Shown: positions 32,655 through 40,752 of the stretch, piece by piece | Layout of the letters: each line of letters starts with the position of its first letter | How positions within the stretch are numbered: position 1 is the stretch's first letter | Assembly (NCBI GenBank): GCA_046295655.1 | Contig: JBKBMT010000008.1 | Span: 1-55,778 of the forward strand | Source: JBKBMT01 sp046295655 | GTDB lineage: Bacteria; Pseudomonadota; Alphaproteobacteria; Rhodobacterales; Rhodobacteraceae | Length of the DNA stretch: 55,778 bases | Reading direction: 5' to 3' | Notes under the pieces: generated by a model | The model's database searches: none | What the model was told of the DNA's origin: nothing | The model's input: only the letters and a program-made list of their open reading frames with translations | Program-made: the position numbers and the translations under genes

Positions 32655-35120
32655 TCACGGCTGCCTGAGCTTTTCCAGCATCTCGCGGGCCTGCTGGAAC
32701 TGCGGCAGGGGGCTGTCGCCGGCAAGCTCCAGCGCGCGCTCGAACTGTGCCTTCGCCTCCTCGGGCCGATCGGCCGCGGCATAGGCCATGGCGAGATGAT
32801 ACTGCACCAGCGCATTGGTGGGCAGGCCGCGCGCGGCCGGCTCAAGATGCAGCAGGGCCTCGGCGATGTTGCCGCGGCGGTATTCGATCCAGCCGTAGGT
32901 GTCCTGGAATGCAGGCACCTCGACCCCGCGCAGGCGGCGGGCGATCGCATAGGCGCGTTCCAGGTCTTCCGGGCCGGTCCGGTGCGTGGTGATGAGGCTG
33001 GCAAGGTTGTTCGCCACGATCGCGTTGCCGCGGTCGTTCTCGTAGAGCTTCTCGTAGACCCCGATGGCGCCGTCGATGTCGCCGTCCCGTTCCAGCTCGC
33101 CCGCCCAGAGAAACGCAAGCGCGCCCGTGCCCTGGTTGGCCTGCAGCCCGGCCTGCAGCGCCGCCCGCGCCTCGTCGCGCCGGTTCGAGGCAAGCAGCAG
33201 ACCGTAGAGCATCTGCGTCGCGCGTTCGTCGGCCGGATCCCGCTGCAACAGGTTCCGCAGTTCCTGTTCCGCAGCGCCCGGATTGGCCGAAGCGGCATAG
33301 AGGCTGGCGCTGATCAGCCGCAGGGACCGGTCCTCGGGGGATTTCGTGATCAGGTCGTCCAGATAGATCCTGGCCTCGGCCGCGCGACCGGCGGCCAGCT
33401 GGGTCTGGATCACTGCCGCCACCACGCTGGCATCGGCGCGCCCGTCCTCGACCAGTCGGCGGAGTTGAGCTTCGCCCGCCTCGGTCTGACCATCGACCAG
33501 AAGCGCGGCTGCCTCGATCCGCTCGGCGGACTCGGCCCCTTCCGCGCCCATCTGGCGCAGCTGGGTGGCCATTTCCCGGGCCCGGACCAGATCGCGCTGA
33601 TTGAGATAGATCTCTGCCAGCGCAACCGCCAGACGCGGATCGCTCGGGGAAAGCCGCCGCGCGTCGGTCAACACCGTGATCGCCGTCGCCGCCCGGTTCT
33701 CGCGCAACAGATACTGCGCATAGCGCAGCGATTCCTCGGCCCCGCTGCCGGACACCTCGACAGCAAGCGCCAGACGTTCACCGGCCAGTTCGCGCGCGCC
33801 GTCGCGTTCGTGCGCCGCGGCCATAAGGGTCATGATCTGCGGGTCGCGCGGCGCCTGGTCGAGCGCGGCACGAAGATCGATGATCGCAGCGCCCGGCCGG
33901 TCCTCGTCGATGGCCCAGGCGGCCCGAAGCTTCAGGGCCTCGACGTTGCTGGAATCCTCGGCAAGGATTTCCTCGACCCGGGCACGGGCACCGACCCTGT
34001 TGTCGGTCGCGGCCAGCATCCGTGCGAGTGCAACCTTGATGCGCCGCGTCTCGTCCGAAGGCTGGGCACCCTGAAGGATGGTTTCCAGCAGCGCGATGGC
34101 GTCGCCCCGGTTCCCGCGCTCGAACTCGATCGCCGCGATCATCGCGCGGTACTGGTCGGCGTTCGGATGTCCCTCCGCCGCCGCGGCGAGCCGCTCCAGT
34201 TCCTGCCGGGCCGCGTCGACACCCTGAGTCTGGTTCAGGAACTGCACCACAGCGGCATGACGTTCGGGGTTCTCCGTCGCCGGGCCGGCAAGCCCGCGCA
34301 GCAGCGCCTCGGCTTCGGCAAGATCGCCCTGGCTGACGTAGTAGTTGATCAGCGATCCCTGCACCCGCTCGTTCTCGGGGAACAGTTCGAACATCCGCTT
34401 CAGCTGTTCGCCGGTGCCGGCCAGGTCCTGCGCCGTGGCCAGCAGCCGGAGGCGGAGCAGGTGATAGTCGAAACTCGTCGGGTCACGCTCCAGTGCGCGG
34501 TCGATCTCGGGAAGTGCGGCCAGCGGCGTGTCGCTGTTGGCCAGCCTGTCCACGACAATCCGCTGGGCCAGCGCGGCAATCGCGGGCGATCCCGACTGTG
34601 CCAGCTCATTGCGCAGGTTCCTGATCCGCGTCACGGATTCGGAAAGCTTTTCCTCGTCCCGGGCAAGCCGGGCTGCGCGATAATCCAGCGCCGCCGCAAT
34701 TGCCTTGACGTCAAGATTGTCGGGGGCGAGCGCGATGGCGGCCTTTCCGTGACGTTCCACCTCGGCCCAGTCCGCACGTTCGAATGCGGCGCCGGCCAGG
34801 ATGATCCGGACATCCAGCGCATCGGGATACTGTTCGATGAGACGCAGATATTGCGAATAGGCCTCGCCGCTGCGGCCGGCCTCCATCAGCAGGTTCGCAT
34901 AGGTCTGCCGCGCCTCGCGGTGAAACCCGTCGTAGCGGAACACGTTGCGCAATTCGATCATCGCGCGTTCGGTATCGCCGCGTTCCAGCAATGACAGGGC
35001 AGACCTGTAATGCCGTTCGGCCCGATCCTCGGAGCTTTCGCAGGCGGCAAGCGACAGGGCGACCGAGGTCATGAACGCGCCGATGAGAAGCCTCGATCGG
35101 ATCGGGAAACGCTGTGTCAT
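32655..35120 (-). CDS. PrsT-type TPR-repeat lipoprotein of the exosortase/EPS system
   Basis: Large 821-residue lipoprotein. The N-terminus has a signal with lipobox LAAC (Cys about residue 27), so it should be anchored in a membrane facing the periplasm. The rest is tandem TPR repeats, many beginning A.YR.AL or opening with runs such as YRSALSLLERGDTERA and FAEIYLNQRDLVRA-like helices. This is the architecture of PrsT, a scaffold protein of PEP-CTERM/EPS loci. ATG 35120 follows GAGAGCACA. A terminator on the same strand just upstream (35212-35242) suggests it has its own promoter. Confidence 0.87.
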   Translation of the reverse strand: MTQRFPIRSRLLIGAFMTSVALSLAACESSEDRAERHYRSALSLLERGDTERAMIELRNVFRYDGFHREARQTYANLLMEAGRSGEAYSQYLRLIEQYPDALDVRIILAGAAFERADWAEVERHGKAAIALAPDNLDVKAIAAALDYRAARLARDEEKLSESVTRIRNLRNELAQSGSPAIAALAQRIVVDRLANSDTPLAALPEIDRALERDPTSFDYHLLRLRLLATAQDLAGTGEQLKRMFELFPENERVQGSLINYYVSQGDLAEAEALLRGLAGPATENPERHAAVVQFLNQTQGVDAARQELERLAAAAEGHPNADQYRAMIAAIEFERGNRGDAIALLETILQGAQPSDETRRIKVALARMLAATDNRVGARARVEEILAEDSSNVEALKLRAAWAIDEDRPGAAIIDLRAALDQAPRDPQIMTLMAAAHERDGARELAGERLALAVEVSGSGAEESLRYAQYLLRENRAATAITVLTDARRLSPSDPRLAVALAEIYLNQRDLVRAREMATQLRQMGAEGAESAERIEAAALLVDGQTEAGEAQLRRLVEDGRADASVVAAVIQTQLAAGRAAEARIYLDDLITKSPEDRSLRLISASLYAASANPGAAEQELRNLLQRDPADERATQMLYGLLLASNRRDEARAALQAGLQANQGTGALAFLWAGELERDGDIDGAIGVYEKLYENDRGNAIVANNLASLITTHRTGPEDLERAYAIARRLRGVEVPAFQDTYGWIEYRRGNIAEALLHLEPAARGLPTNALVQYHLAMAYAAADRPEEAKAQFERALELAGDSPLPQFQQAREMLEKLRQP

Positions 35121-35211
35121 TGTGCTCTCTCGTCGTGTCGCAAGTGCAATTCTGCCGCGGCATGGATGCCTTGGCCGGATAATTCCAGTTCGAGTATGGT
35201 TTTTACTAGGC

Positions 35212-35242
35212 AAAACGCGGGCCGGAAAGCCCAGGCCCCGCG
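35212..35242 (-). terminator. Intrinsic terminator after the sugar transferase gene
   Basis: On the minus strand CGCGGGGCC pairs with GGCCCGCG (8-bp stem, one bulged G, ten-base loop) followed by TTTT. It begins about 22 bases after the sugar transferase stop and isolates that gene from the TPR lipoprotein gene. Confidence 0.75.
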
Positions 35243-35264
35243 AATGTGATGCTCCGGCCCCGGC

Positions 35265-35963
35265 TCAGCAGCCGGTGCCGCGCACCACGACCCGCAGGGT
35301 TGCCAGCAGCAGCCGGATATCGGTGCCGAGCGACAGACGGGCGTGGTAGAGATCGTCGAAGCGGGCGCGTGCCGCAAAGCTGGTCTGGTTGCGCTCGGAC
35401 ACCTGCCAGGGGCCGGTGAGGCCGGGACGGAGCGCGTAATAGGCAAGGCCGGGGTAAATCGGTTGCTGACTTGGCAGCATCGGGCGCGGCCCGACCAGGC
35501 TCATGTCGCCGCGCAGGACGTTCCACAGTTGCGGCAGCTCGTCCAGCGAGGTCTTGCGCAGGAGTGCGCCGAACCGCGTGACCCGCGGGTCGTGCTTCAG
35601 CTTCTGACGTTCGTCCCATTCGCGGCGCGCGGCGGGATCGGCGGCGAGGAGTTCGGAAAGTTCGCGTTCGGCGTCTGGCCGCATGGTCCGGAACTTCCAC
35701 ATCTGATAGGCGCGGCCATGTCGCCCCACCCGTGTCTGGGCGAAGAAGGGCCGTCCCCCATCGATCATCACGGCAGCCGCGATGAGCAACATCAGCGGCA
35801 CCAGCAGCGGCACGGAGGCTAGGACAAGGGCGATGTCGAGCATCCGCTTGCCGCGGCGGGCATAAAACGAGTCCCGCTCCGCCTCCGGCAGGGGCGCAGG
35901 CTGCGCTACCGGCGTCGCGATGGCGCGATACGGGGCGGACAGACCTTCGTAATGTACCGTCAT
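35265..35963 (-). CDS. Undecaprenyl-phosphate sugar-1-phosphate transferase
   Basis: Initiating glycosyltransferase of 232 residues that transfers a sugar phosphate to undecaprenyl phosphate, the first step of EPS unit assembly. One membrane segment (about 41-68) is followed by the catalytic domain with KFRTMRPDAE, TSLDELPQLWNV, GDMSLVGPRP and RPGLTGPWQV. It lacks the large N-terminal region of WbaP/CpsE, so it is a short, catalytic-core type. ATG 35963 has GAGGA upstream. It is followed by a good terminator and has a long leader, so it is probably monocistronic. Confidence 0.93.
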   Translation of the reverse strand: MTVHYEGLSAPYRAIATPVAQPAPLPEAERDSFYARRGKRMLDIALVLASVPLLVPLMLLIAAAVMIDGGRPFFAQTRVGRHGRAYQMWKFRTMRPDAERELSELLAADPAARREWDERQKLKHDPRVTRFGALLRKTSLDELPQLWNVLRGDMSLVGPRPMLPSQQPIYPGLAYYALRPGLTGPWQVSERNQTSFAARARFDDLYHARLSLGTDIRLLLATLRVVVRGTGC

Positions 35964-36301
35964 CAAGATCCTCGTAACAGGGTTGCAGGCGGGCGGCAGA
36001 GAGGGCCGCCACAGGCCCGCATGTGTGTCATCGCAGAAAGGTGGCCCCGGCCCGTCCGGTCAGGCCGGAGCTGGTGTCGGTGTGTCGTGTCGGTGGTCCG
36101 GAGCGGCCGGAGTATCCCCCTCAGGATTCGGGTTCGGCGAACACGCCCGGCAGCGGCGGCCGACCCGTTGAAGTTGTCGCAAACTTTACAGATTCAAAAA
36201 GATTCGAACAACAGGCTTTCCGTGCCTGCGCCCCGGGCTTTCGGGGACACTCGCCGGCCATTGTTTCCGGCTCGGAGGCCCCAACACGCGGACAGCCGGC
36301 C
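35964..36301. other. Upstream region of the sugar transferase gene
   Basis: A 338-base gap with no gene. The segment 36170-36215 is markedly A+T-rich and carries a direct repeat of GATTC (36191-36195 and 36201-36205) and a candidate promoter. The rest is GC-rich with no recognised element. Confidence 0.5.
36183..36211 (-). promoter_or_regulatory. Candidate sigma-70-type promoter for the sugar transferase gene
   Basis: On the minus strand, TTGTTC, a 17-base spacer and TAAAGT. The hexamers match the consensus only partly. It would give a leader of about 215 bases, overlapped by GATTC direct repeats that may bind a regulator. Confidence 0.35.
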
Positions 36302-37558
36302 TCAGCGCGTCGGGAGGCGGGCGAACACCCGGTCATAGGCGGCAAGCAGTTCCGGGACCGAATGGCTCCAGGACAGCTGTTCCAGCACCCGACGACGTCC
36401 GCGCCTGCCCATGTCGGCGCGCAGGGCAGGATCCTCGATCAGACGTCCGATCTGACGCGCGAAATCCTCGGCGTCATTGGCGCGGGCATAAAGCGCGGCA
36501 TCGCCGGCCGAGGCGCGCCCCTCGCGGAGGTCGAACTGCACGAGCGGTTTCTCGAGGGTCATGTATTCCATGACCTTGTTCATGGTGGAGATGTCGTTCA
36601 TCGCATTTCGGGGGTCGGGCGCCACGCCGATGTCGCAGCTGTTCAGCGCCTCGATCAGCGCCGCACCATACAACGGGCCGGTGAAGGTGAAGCGGTCGTC
36701 GAGGCCGCGTTCCGACACGTCGCGCCGGACCTCGGACAGATGGGGGCCGAAGCCGATCACCAGCACATGCACATCGTGCCCCATCCGCCTCACCAGGGTT
36801 TCGACCGCGCCCACGAGAAGGTCCATGCCTTCCTGCTGGCCGATCACCCCGACATAGCCCAGCACCACGGCATCGCCCCGGCGGTAGCGGGGATCGGGCG
36901 GAGCCGGAACGAACTGTTCGATCCGTGGTGCGGACCTGACGACGAACACATCGTCTGCCGGCATCCGTCCCCGGGCGAGCGCGATGGCGCGGAAGCTTTC
37001 GTTGGTGGCGATCGAGACCGAGGCAGTGGCGAAGGTCAGCCGTTCCAGCACCCGCATGACCCGCCACAGAAGGCCGCGACGGCCGAACTTGGCCTCGAAC
37101 AGCTCCGGGCATACATCATGATGGTCGAAAAGATAGCGCACCCCCGCGATGCGCCATCGCAGCGCCAGAAGAAAGATCAGATCCGGCGGATTGCAGCCCT
37201 GGATCACGTCGAAGCCGCGTTCGCGACGGACCTTCCGGGCGAGGCGGAACATGTGCCACAGCGCGTGCGAATATTCGCGGCCATACGCCAGCGCGCCGGC
37301 ATGCGCCTCGAAGCTCACCGGATAGCGGTAGATGTGGACGCCGTCGATCACCTCGTATTCGGCATCCCAACCCCGCCCGGTCGGACAGATGACCGACACC
37401 TGGTAGCCGTGCGCGACCAGGGTTGTCGCCTCGAGCCAGACGCGGCGGTCCAGCGGCACGGGAAGATTCTGAACGACGATCAGAACGCGCCGGCCTCTGC
37501 CGCGGGCCGTTACCGGCTCGGAAGAACTGTCGGCGCCGGCGACGGCCTTGGCTTCCAT
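36302..37558 (-). CDS. Glycosyltransferase family 4 protein
   Basis: GT-B glycosyltransferase of 418 residues. The N-terminal acceptor domain opens VLIVVQNLPVPLDRRVW; the C-terminal donor domain has VLGYVGVIGQQEGMDLL, the loop PDPRNAMNDISTMNKVMEYM with the conserved Glu, and EKPLVQFDLREGR. It resembles WbuB-like enzymes that add a sugar to a growing lipid-linked EPS unit. Cytoplasmic, probably membrane-peripheral. ATG 37558. Donor and acceptor sugars are unknown. Confidence 0.9.
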   Translation of the reverse strand: MEAKAVAGADSSSEPVTARGRGRRVLIVVQNLPVPLDRRVWLEATTLVAHGYQVSVICPTGRGWDAEYEVIDGVHIYRYPVSFEAHAGALAYGREYSHALWHMFRLARKVRRERGFDVIQGCNPPDLIFLLALRWRIAGVRYLFDHHDVCPELFEAKFGRRGLLWRVMRVLERLTFATASVSIATNESFRAIALARGRMPADDVFVVRSAPRIEQFVPAPPDPRYRRGDAVVLGYVGVIGQQEGMDLLVGAVETLVRRMGHDVHVLVIGFGPHLSEVRRDVSERGLDDRFTFTGPLYGAALIEALNSCDIGVAPDPRNAMNDISTMNKVMEYMTLEKPLVQFDLREGRASAGDAALYARANDAEDFARQIGRLIEDPALRADMGRRGRRRVLEQLSWSHSVPELLAAYDRVFARLPTR

Positions 37559-37778
37559 CTGAAATCCGCTCCGCTCGAAGGCCGGGCATTAACACGCCGT
37601 GGAGCGTGCTGCAAACCGTCTGCCCGCATTACGGCCACGGTCAAGCGACGGTCCGGCCTGCGCCGGCCGTTGGCATGCTGTCGGCGAATTTCCGCCACAT
37701 TCCGGCTGTCAGATGCAGCAGAAGGGTTCGACGCGGTGCCGGTTCCTTGCGGACCGGCCCAGGCAAGGGGAAGTGCTG

Positions 37779-37976
37779 ATGGCGTTTGGGCTGGTCGGTC
37801 TGGGGATGGTTGCAGGACTTGCCGCGGCGGTGGCGGCGCTGTCCGGCGGTGCGGGTCTTGGCGCAGCGTTCGCGCTCTACACCCTCGTCGGGCTCCTGAC
37901 CGTGTCGGTGGGGATCGCGGCGATGCTCGTCTCGGTGCCGGCGCGGGATTCCCGGCTTGCCGAACGGGCCGCCTGA
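37779..37976 (+). CDS. Small two-helix membrane protein of unknown function
   Basis: A 65-residue hydrophobic product with two predicted helices (about residues 3-22 and 29-52) and a short charged tail DSRLAERAA. No family recognised. ATG 37779 has AAGGGGAAG just upstream, which supports translation; in-frame codons before it are low complexity. It lies between the divergent GT4 gene and convergent parE. Confidence 0.6.
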   Translation: MAFGLVGLGMVAGLAAAVAALSGGAGLGAAFALYTLVGLLTVSVGIAAMLVSVPARDSRLAERAA

Positions 37977-37996
37977 CCGCGCGGCCGGGGCAAGGG

Positions 37997-39952
37997 TCAG
38001 ACGTCCACTTCCTCGACGAAGCGCGCATTCTCCTGGATGTACTGGAACCGAAGCTCGGGCTTGCGGCCCATCAGCCGCTCGACCAGATCGCCGGTATCGC
38101 CCGGTGTATCCTCGTCCACCGACACGCGGATCAGCCGACGGGTCGCCGGGTTCATGGTGGTATCCTTCAGGTCCTTGGCATCCATCTCTCCAAGTCCCTT
38201 GAACCGGCTGACCTCGATCCTGCCCTTGCCGCCCAGCCCCTTGCGCAGCCATTCGTCCTTTTCCGCCTCGTCGAGGCAATAGACCCGCGTGGCCCCCTGG
38301 GTCAGCCGGAACAGCGGCGGGCAGGCAAGATAGAGATGACCGCGGTCGATCATCGGGCGCATCTGGGTGAAGAAGAAGGTCATCAGCAGGCTGGCGATAT
38401 GGGCGCCGTCCACATCGGCATCGGTCATGATGATGACCTTGTCGTAACGCAGATCCTCGACGTTGAATTTCGATCCGGGCTGGACCCCCAGTGCCTGGCA
38501 TAGGTCCGAAAGTTCCTGGTTCGCGCCCATCTTGGCCCCGGCGGCGCCGAGCACGTTCAGGATCTTGCCGCGCAGCGGCAGCAGTGCCTGTGTGGTCCGG
38601 TCGCGCGCCATCTTGGCGCTGCCGCCGGCGCTGTCGCCCTCGACGATGAACAACTCGGTCCCGTCCCGGGCGGTGGCCGAACAGTCCACCAGCTTGCCGG
38701 GAAGGCGCAGCTTTCGCGTGGCGGTCTTGCGCGCGGTCTCCTTCTCCGCCCGCCGCCGCAGGCGTTCCTCGGCCCGAAGCACGAGGAAGTCGAGGATCGC
38801 TCCGGCCGCCTTCGGGTCCGATCCCAGCCAGGTGTCGAACCGGTCTCGCACCGCCCCCTCGACCAGCCGCGCGGCATCGGCGGTTGCCAGACGGTCCTTG
38901 GTCTGGCCGACGAATTCCGGTTCGCGGATGAACAGAGACACCAGCGCGCAGCCGCCCGCGAGCAGATCGTCCCGGGTGATCTGTTCGGCCTTGCGGTTCT
39001 TCGCAAGCTCGCCGTAGGCACGGATCCCCTTCAGGATCGCGGCCCAGAATCCGGCCTCGTGGGTGCCGCCCTCGGGCGTGGGCACGGTGTTGCAGTAGCT
39101 TTGCGTGAAGCCGTCGCGGACCGGCGTCCAGTTGATCGCCCACTCCACCGAGCCCGGCAGGCCGAACTTGGCCGGAAAGTCCACCTTTCCGGCAAACGGC
39201 CGGTCGGCGTAGGTGGCCGCCGATCCCAGCACCTCGGCCAGATAGTCGGCAAGCCCGCCGGGAAAGTGGAAGGTCGCCTCCATCGGCGTGTCGCCGTCGA
39301 CGATCGCAGATTTCCAGCGGATCTCGACACCGGAGAACAGGTAGGCCTTGGACCTGACCATCCGCATCAGCCGGGACGGGCGGAATCGGTGATGGCCGAA
39401 GATCGTCTCGTCGGCATGGAAGGTCACGGTCGTGCCGCGCCGGTTCTGGGCACTGCCCGCGCGCTGCACCGGCCCGAGCGGGACGCCGCGGCTGAACTCC
39501 TGCACGTAAAGCTCGCGGTTGCGCGCCACCTCGACCCGCATGTGGTCGCTGAGCGCGTTGACGACCGAGGCGCCGACCCCGTGCAGACCGCCGGACGTGG
39601 CATAGGCCTTGCCCGAAAACTTGCCACCCGCGTGCAGGGTGCACAGGATCACCTCGAGCGCGGACTTGCCCGGAAACTTCGGGTGCGGATCGACCGGGAT
39701 CCCGCGTCCGTTGTCGCGCACGGTGACACGGTAGTCCTCGTGCAGCTCCACCTCGATACGGTTGGCATGGCCGGCCACCGCCTCGTCCATGGCGTTGTCG
39801 AGAATCTCGGCCGCAAGGTGATGCAGCGCCCGTTCGTCGGTGCCGCCGATATACATGCCCGGCCGCTTGCGCACCGGCTCCAGCCCCTCCAGCACCTCGA
39901 TCGAGGAGGCGTCGTAGGTATCGGGCATGCCGGAAAGTAGGTCGTTCGCCAT
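37997..39952 (-). CDS. parE: DNA topoisomerase IV subunit B
   Basis: ATPase subunit of topoisomerase IV, which unlinks daughter chromosomes. The 651-residue protein has the GHKL ATPase motifs EILDNAMDEA, DNGRGIP and GGLHGVGASVVNALS, the transducer domain, and the TOPRIM domain with VEGDSAGGSA, LPLRGKILNV and DADVDGAHI. The length and the lack of a GyrB insert fit ParE. ATG 39952 begins MANDLLSG; the frame upstream is not family sequence. Confidence 0.96.
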   Translation of the reverse strand: MANDLLSGMPDTYDASSIEVLEGLEPVRKRPGMYIGGTDERALHHLAAEILDNAMDEAVAGHANRIEVELHEDYRVTVRDNGRGIPVDPHPKFPGKSALEVILCTLHAGGKFSGKAYATSGGLHGVGASVVNALSDHMRVEVARNRELYVQEFSRGVPLGPVQRAGSAQNRRGTTVTFHADETIFGHHRFRPSRLMRMVRSKAYLFSGVEIRWKSAIVDGDTPMEATFHFPGGLADYLAEVLGSAATYADRPFAGKVDFPAKFGLPGSVEWAINWTPVRDGFTQSYCNTVPTPEGGTHEAGFWAAILKGIRAYGELAKNRKAEQITRDDLLAGGCALVSLFIREPEFVGQTKDRLATADAARLVEGAVRDRFDTWLGSDPKAAGAILDFLVLRAEERLRRRAEKETARKTATRKLRLPGKLVDCSATARDGTELFIVEGDSAGGSAKMARDRTTQALLPLRGKILNVLGAAGAKMGANQELSDLCQALGVQPGSKFNVEDLRYDKVIIMTDADVDGAHIASLLMTFFFTQMRPMIDRGHLYLACPPLFRLTQGATRVYCLDEAEKDEWLRKGLGGKGRIEVSRFKGLGEMDAKDLKDTTMNPATRRLIRVSVDEDTPGDTGDLVERLMGRKPELRFQYIQENARFVEEVDV

Positions 39953-40023
39953 GGACTGCTCGCGCCGGTGTTCTGGTTGGGGCGGATTAGACCATCCGCC
40001 CCGGCGCAGCGCAAGCGCGCGGA

Positions 40024-40683
40024 TCAGGCCGGTTCGGCCGCGCGTCCCGCCATCATCGCCGCGAACCCGTCCCGGGCCTGGCACCGCGCGATCCAGTCGG
40101 CGAGCCGGGGCGTTGCATCGAACACGCCGGCTTCGGGTTGGGCATAGCGCAGACACTCGGCCACCATGATGTCAGCCACGGTGAAGCGCCCGCCCTCCAG
40201 CCAGTCGCGTCCCTCGAGATGCGCCTCGATCCGTCCGAGGGGACGCTCCAGCGCGGCCCGGGCCGCGGCGATGCCCGCCCGGCCCTCGGTTGTCTCTGCC
40301 CGGCCTTCCGCATGGGTGTAGAGGATGGCGATTGCATGCGGTTCGATACCGGTGGCGGCGGCCAGCGCCCAGTTCACCATGCGCGCATCCTCGGCGGCAT
40401 CGGCCGGCCCGAGCGCGCCACCATGGCGCCGGGCGATGTGGAGTGCGATGGCAAGCGATTCGGTCAGCAGCAGATCGTCCTCCGTCATCGCCGGGATCTG
40501 CCCCTGCGGGTTGATGCGCAGGAACTCGGGCGAGGCGGTGTTCGACGGGGCATCCGGTGCATGGGGATCGGCCAGCCGGTAGGCCTGGATCACCGGAACG
40601 TGGCGGAAGGGTGCCCCGCATTCGTGCAGGAGCCAAAGCGGTCGCGAGGCGCGCGACCTGTAAACCCCGTAGAGCGTCAGCAT
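40024..40683 (-). CDS. Glutathione S-transferase family protein
   Basis: Cytoplasmic protein of 219 residues with an N-terminal thioredoxin-like domain (LTLYGVYRSRASRPLWLL, INPQGQIPAM, LTESLAI with the glutathione-binding Glu-Ser) and an all-helical C-terminal domain (FTVADIMVAE). It resembles beta/theta-like bacterial GSTs; substrate unknown. ATG 40683 has GGGGAGGA seven bases upstream. It is divergent from the LuxR-type gene over 69 bases. Confidence 0.92.
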   Translation of the reverse strand: MLTLYGVYRSRASRPLWLLHECGAPFRHVPVIQAYRLADPHAPDAPSNTASPEFLRINPQGQIPAMTEDDLLLTESLAIALHIARRHGGALGPADAAEDARMVNWALAAATGIEPHAIAILYTHAEGRAETTEGRAGIAAARAALERPLGRIEAHLEGRDWLEGGRFTVADIMVAECLRYAQPEAGVFDATPRLADWIARCQARDGFAAMMAGRAAEPA

Positions 40684-40752
40684 GGCGATCCTCCCCCGCA
40701 GCACTGCGCACAAGCTCTTGCCGATCCTGCGATCTCTGGCAAGCTTCCGGCG

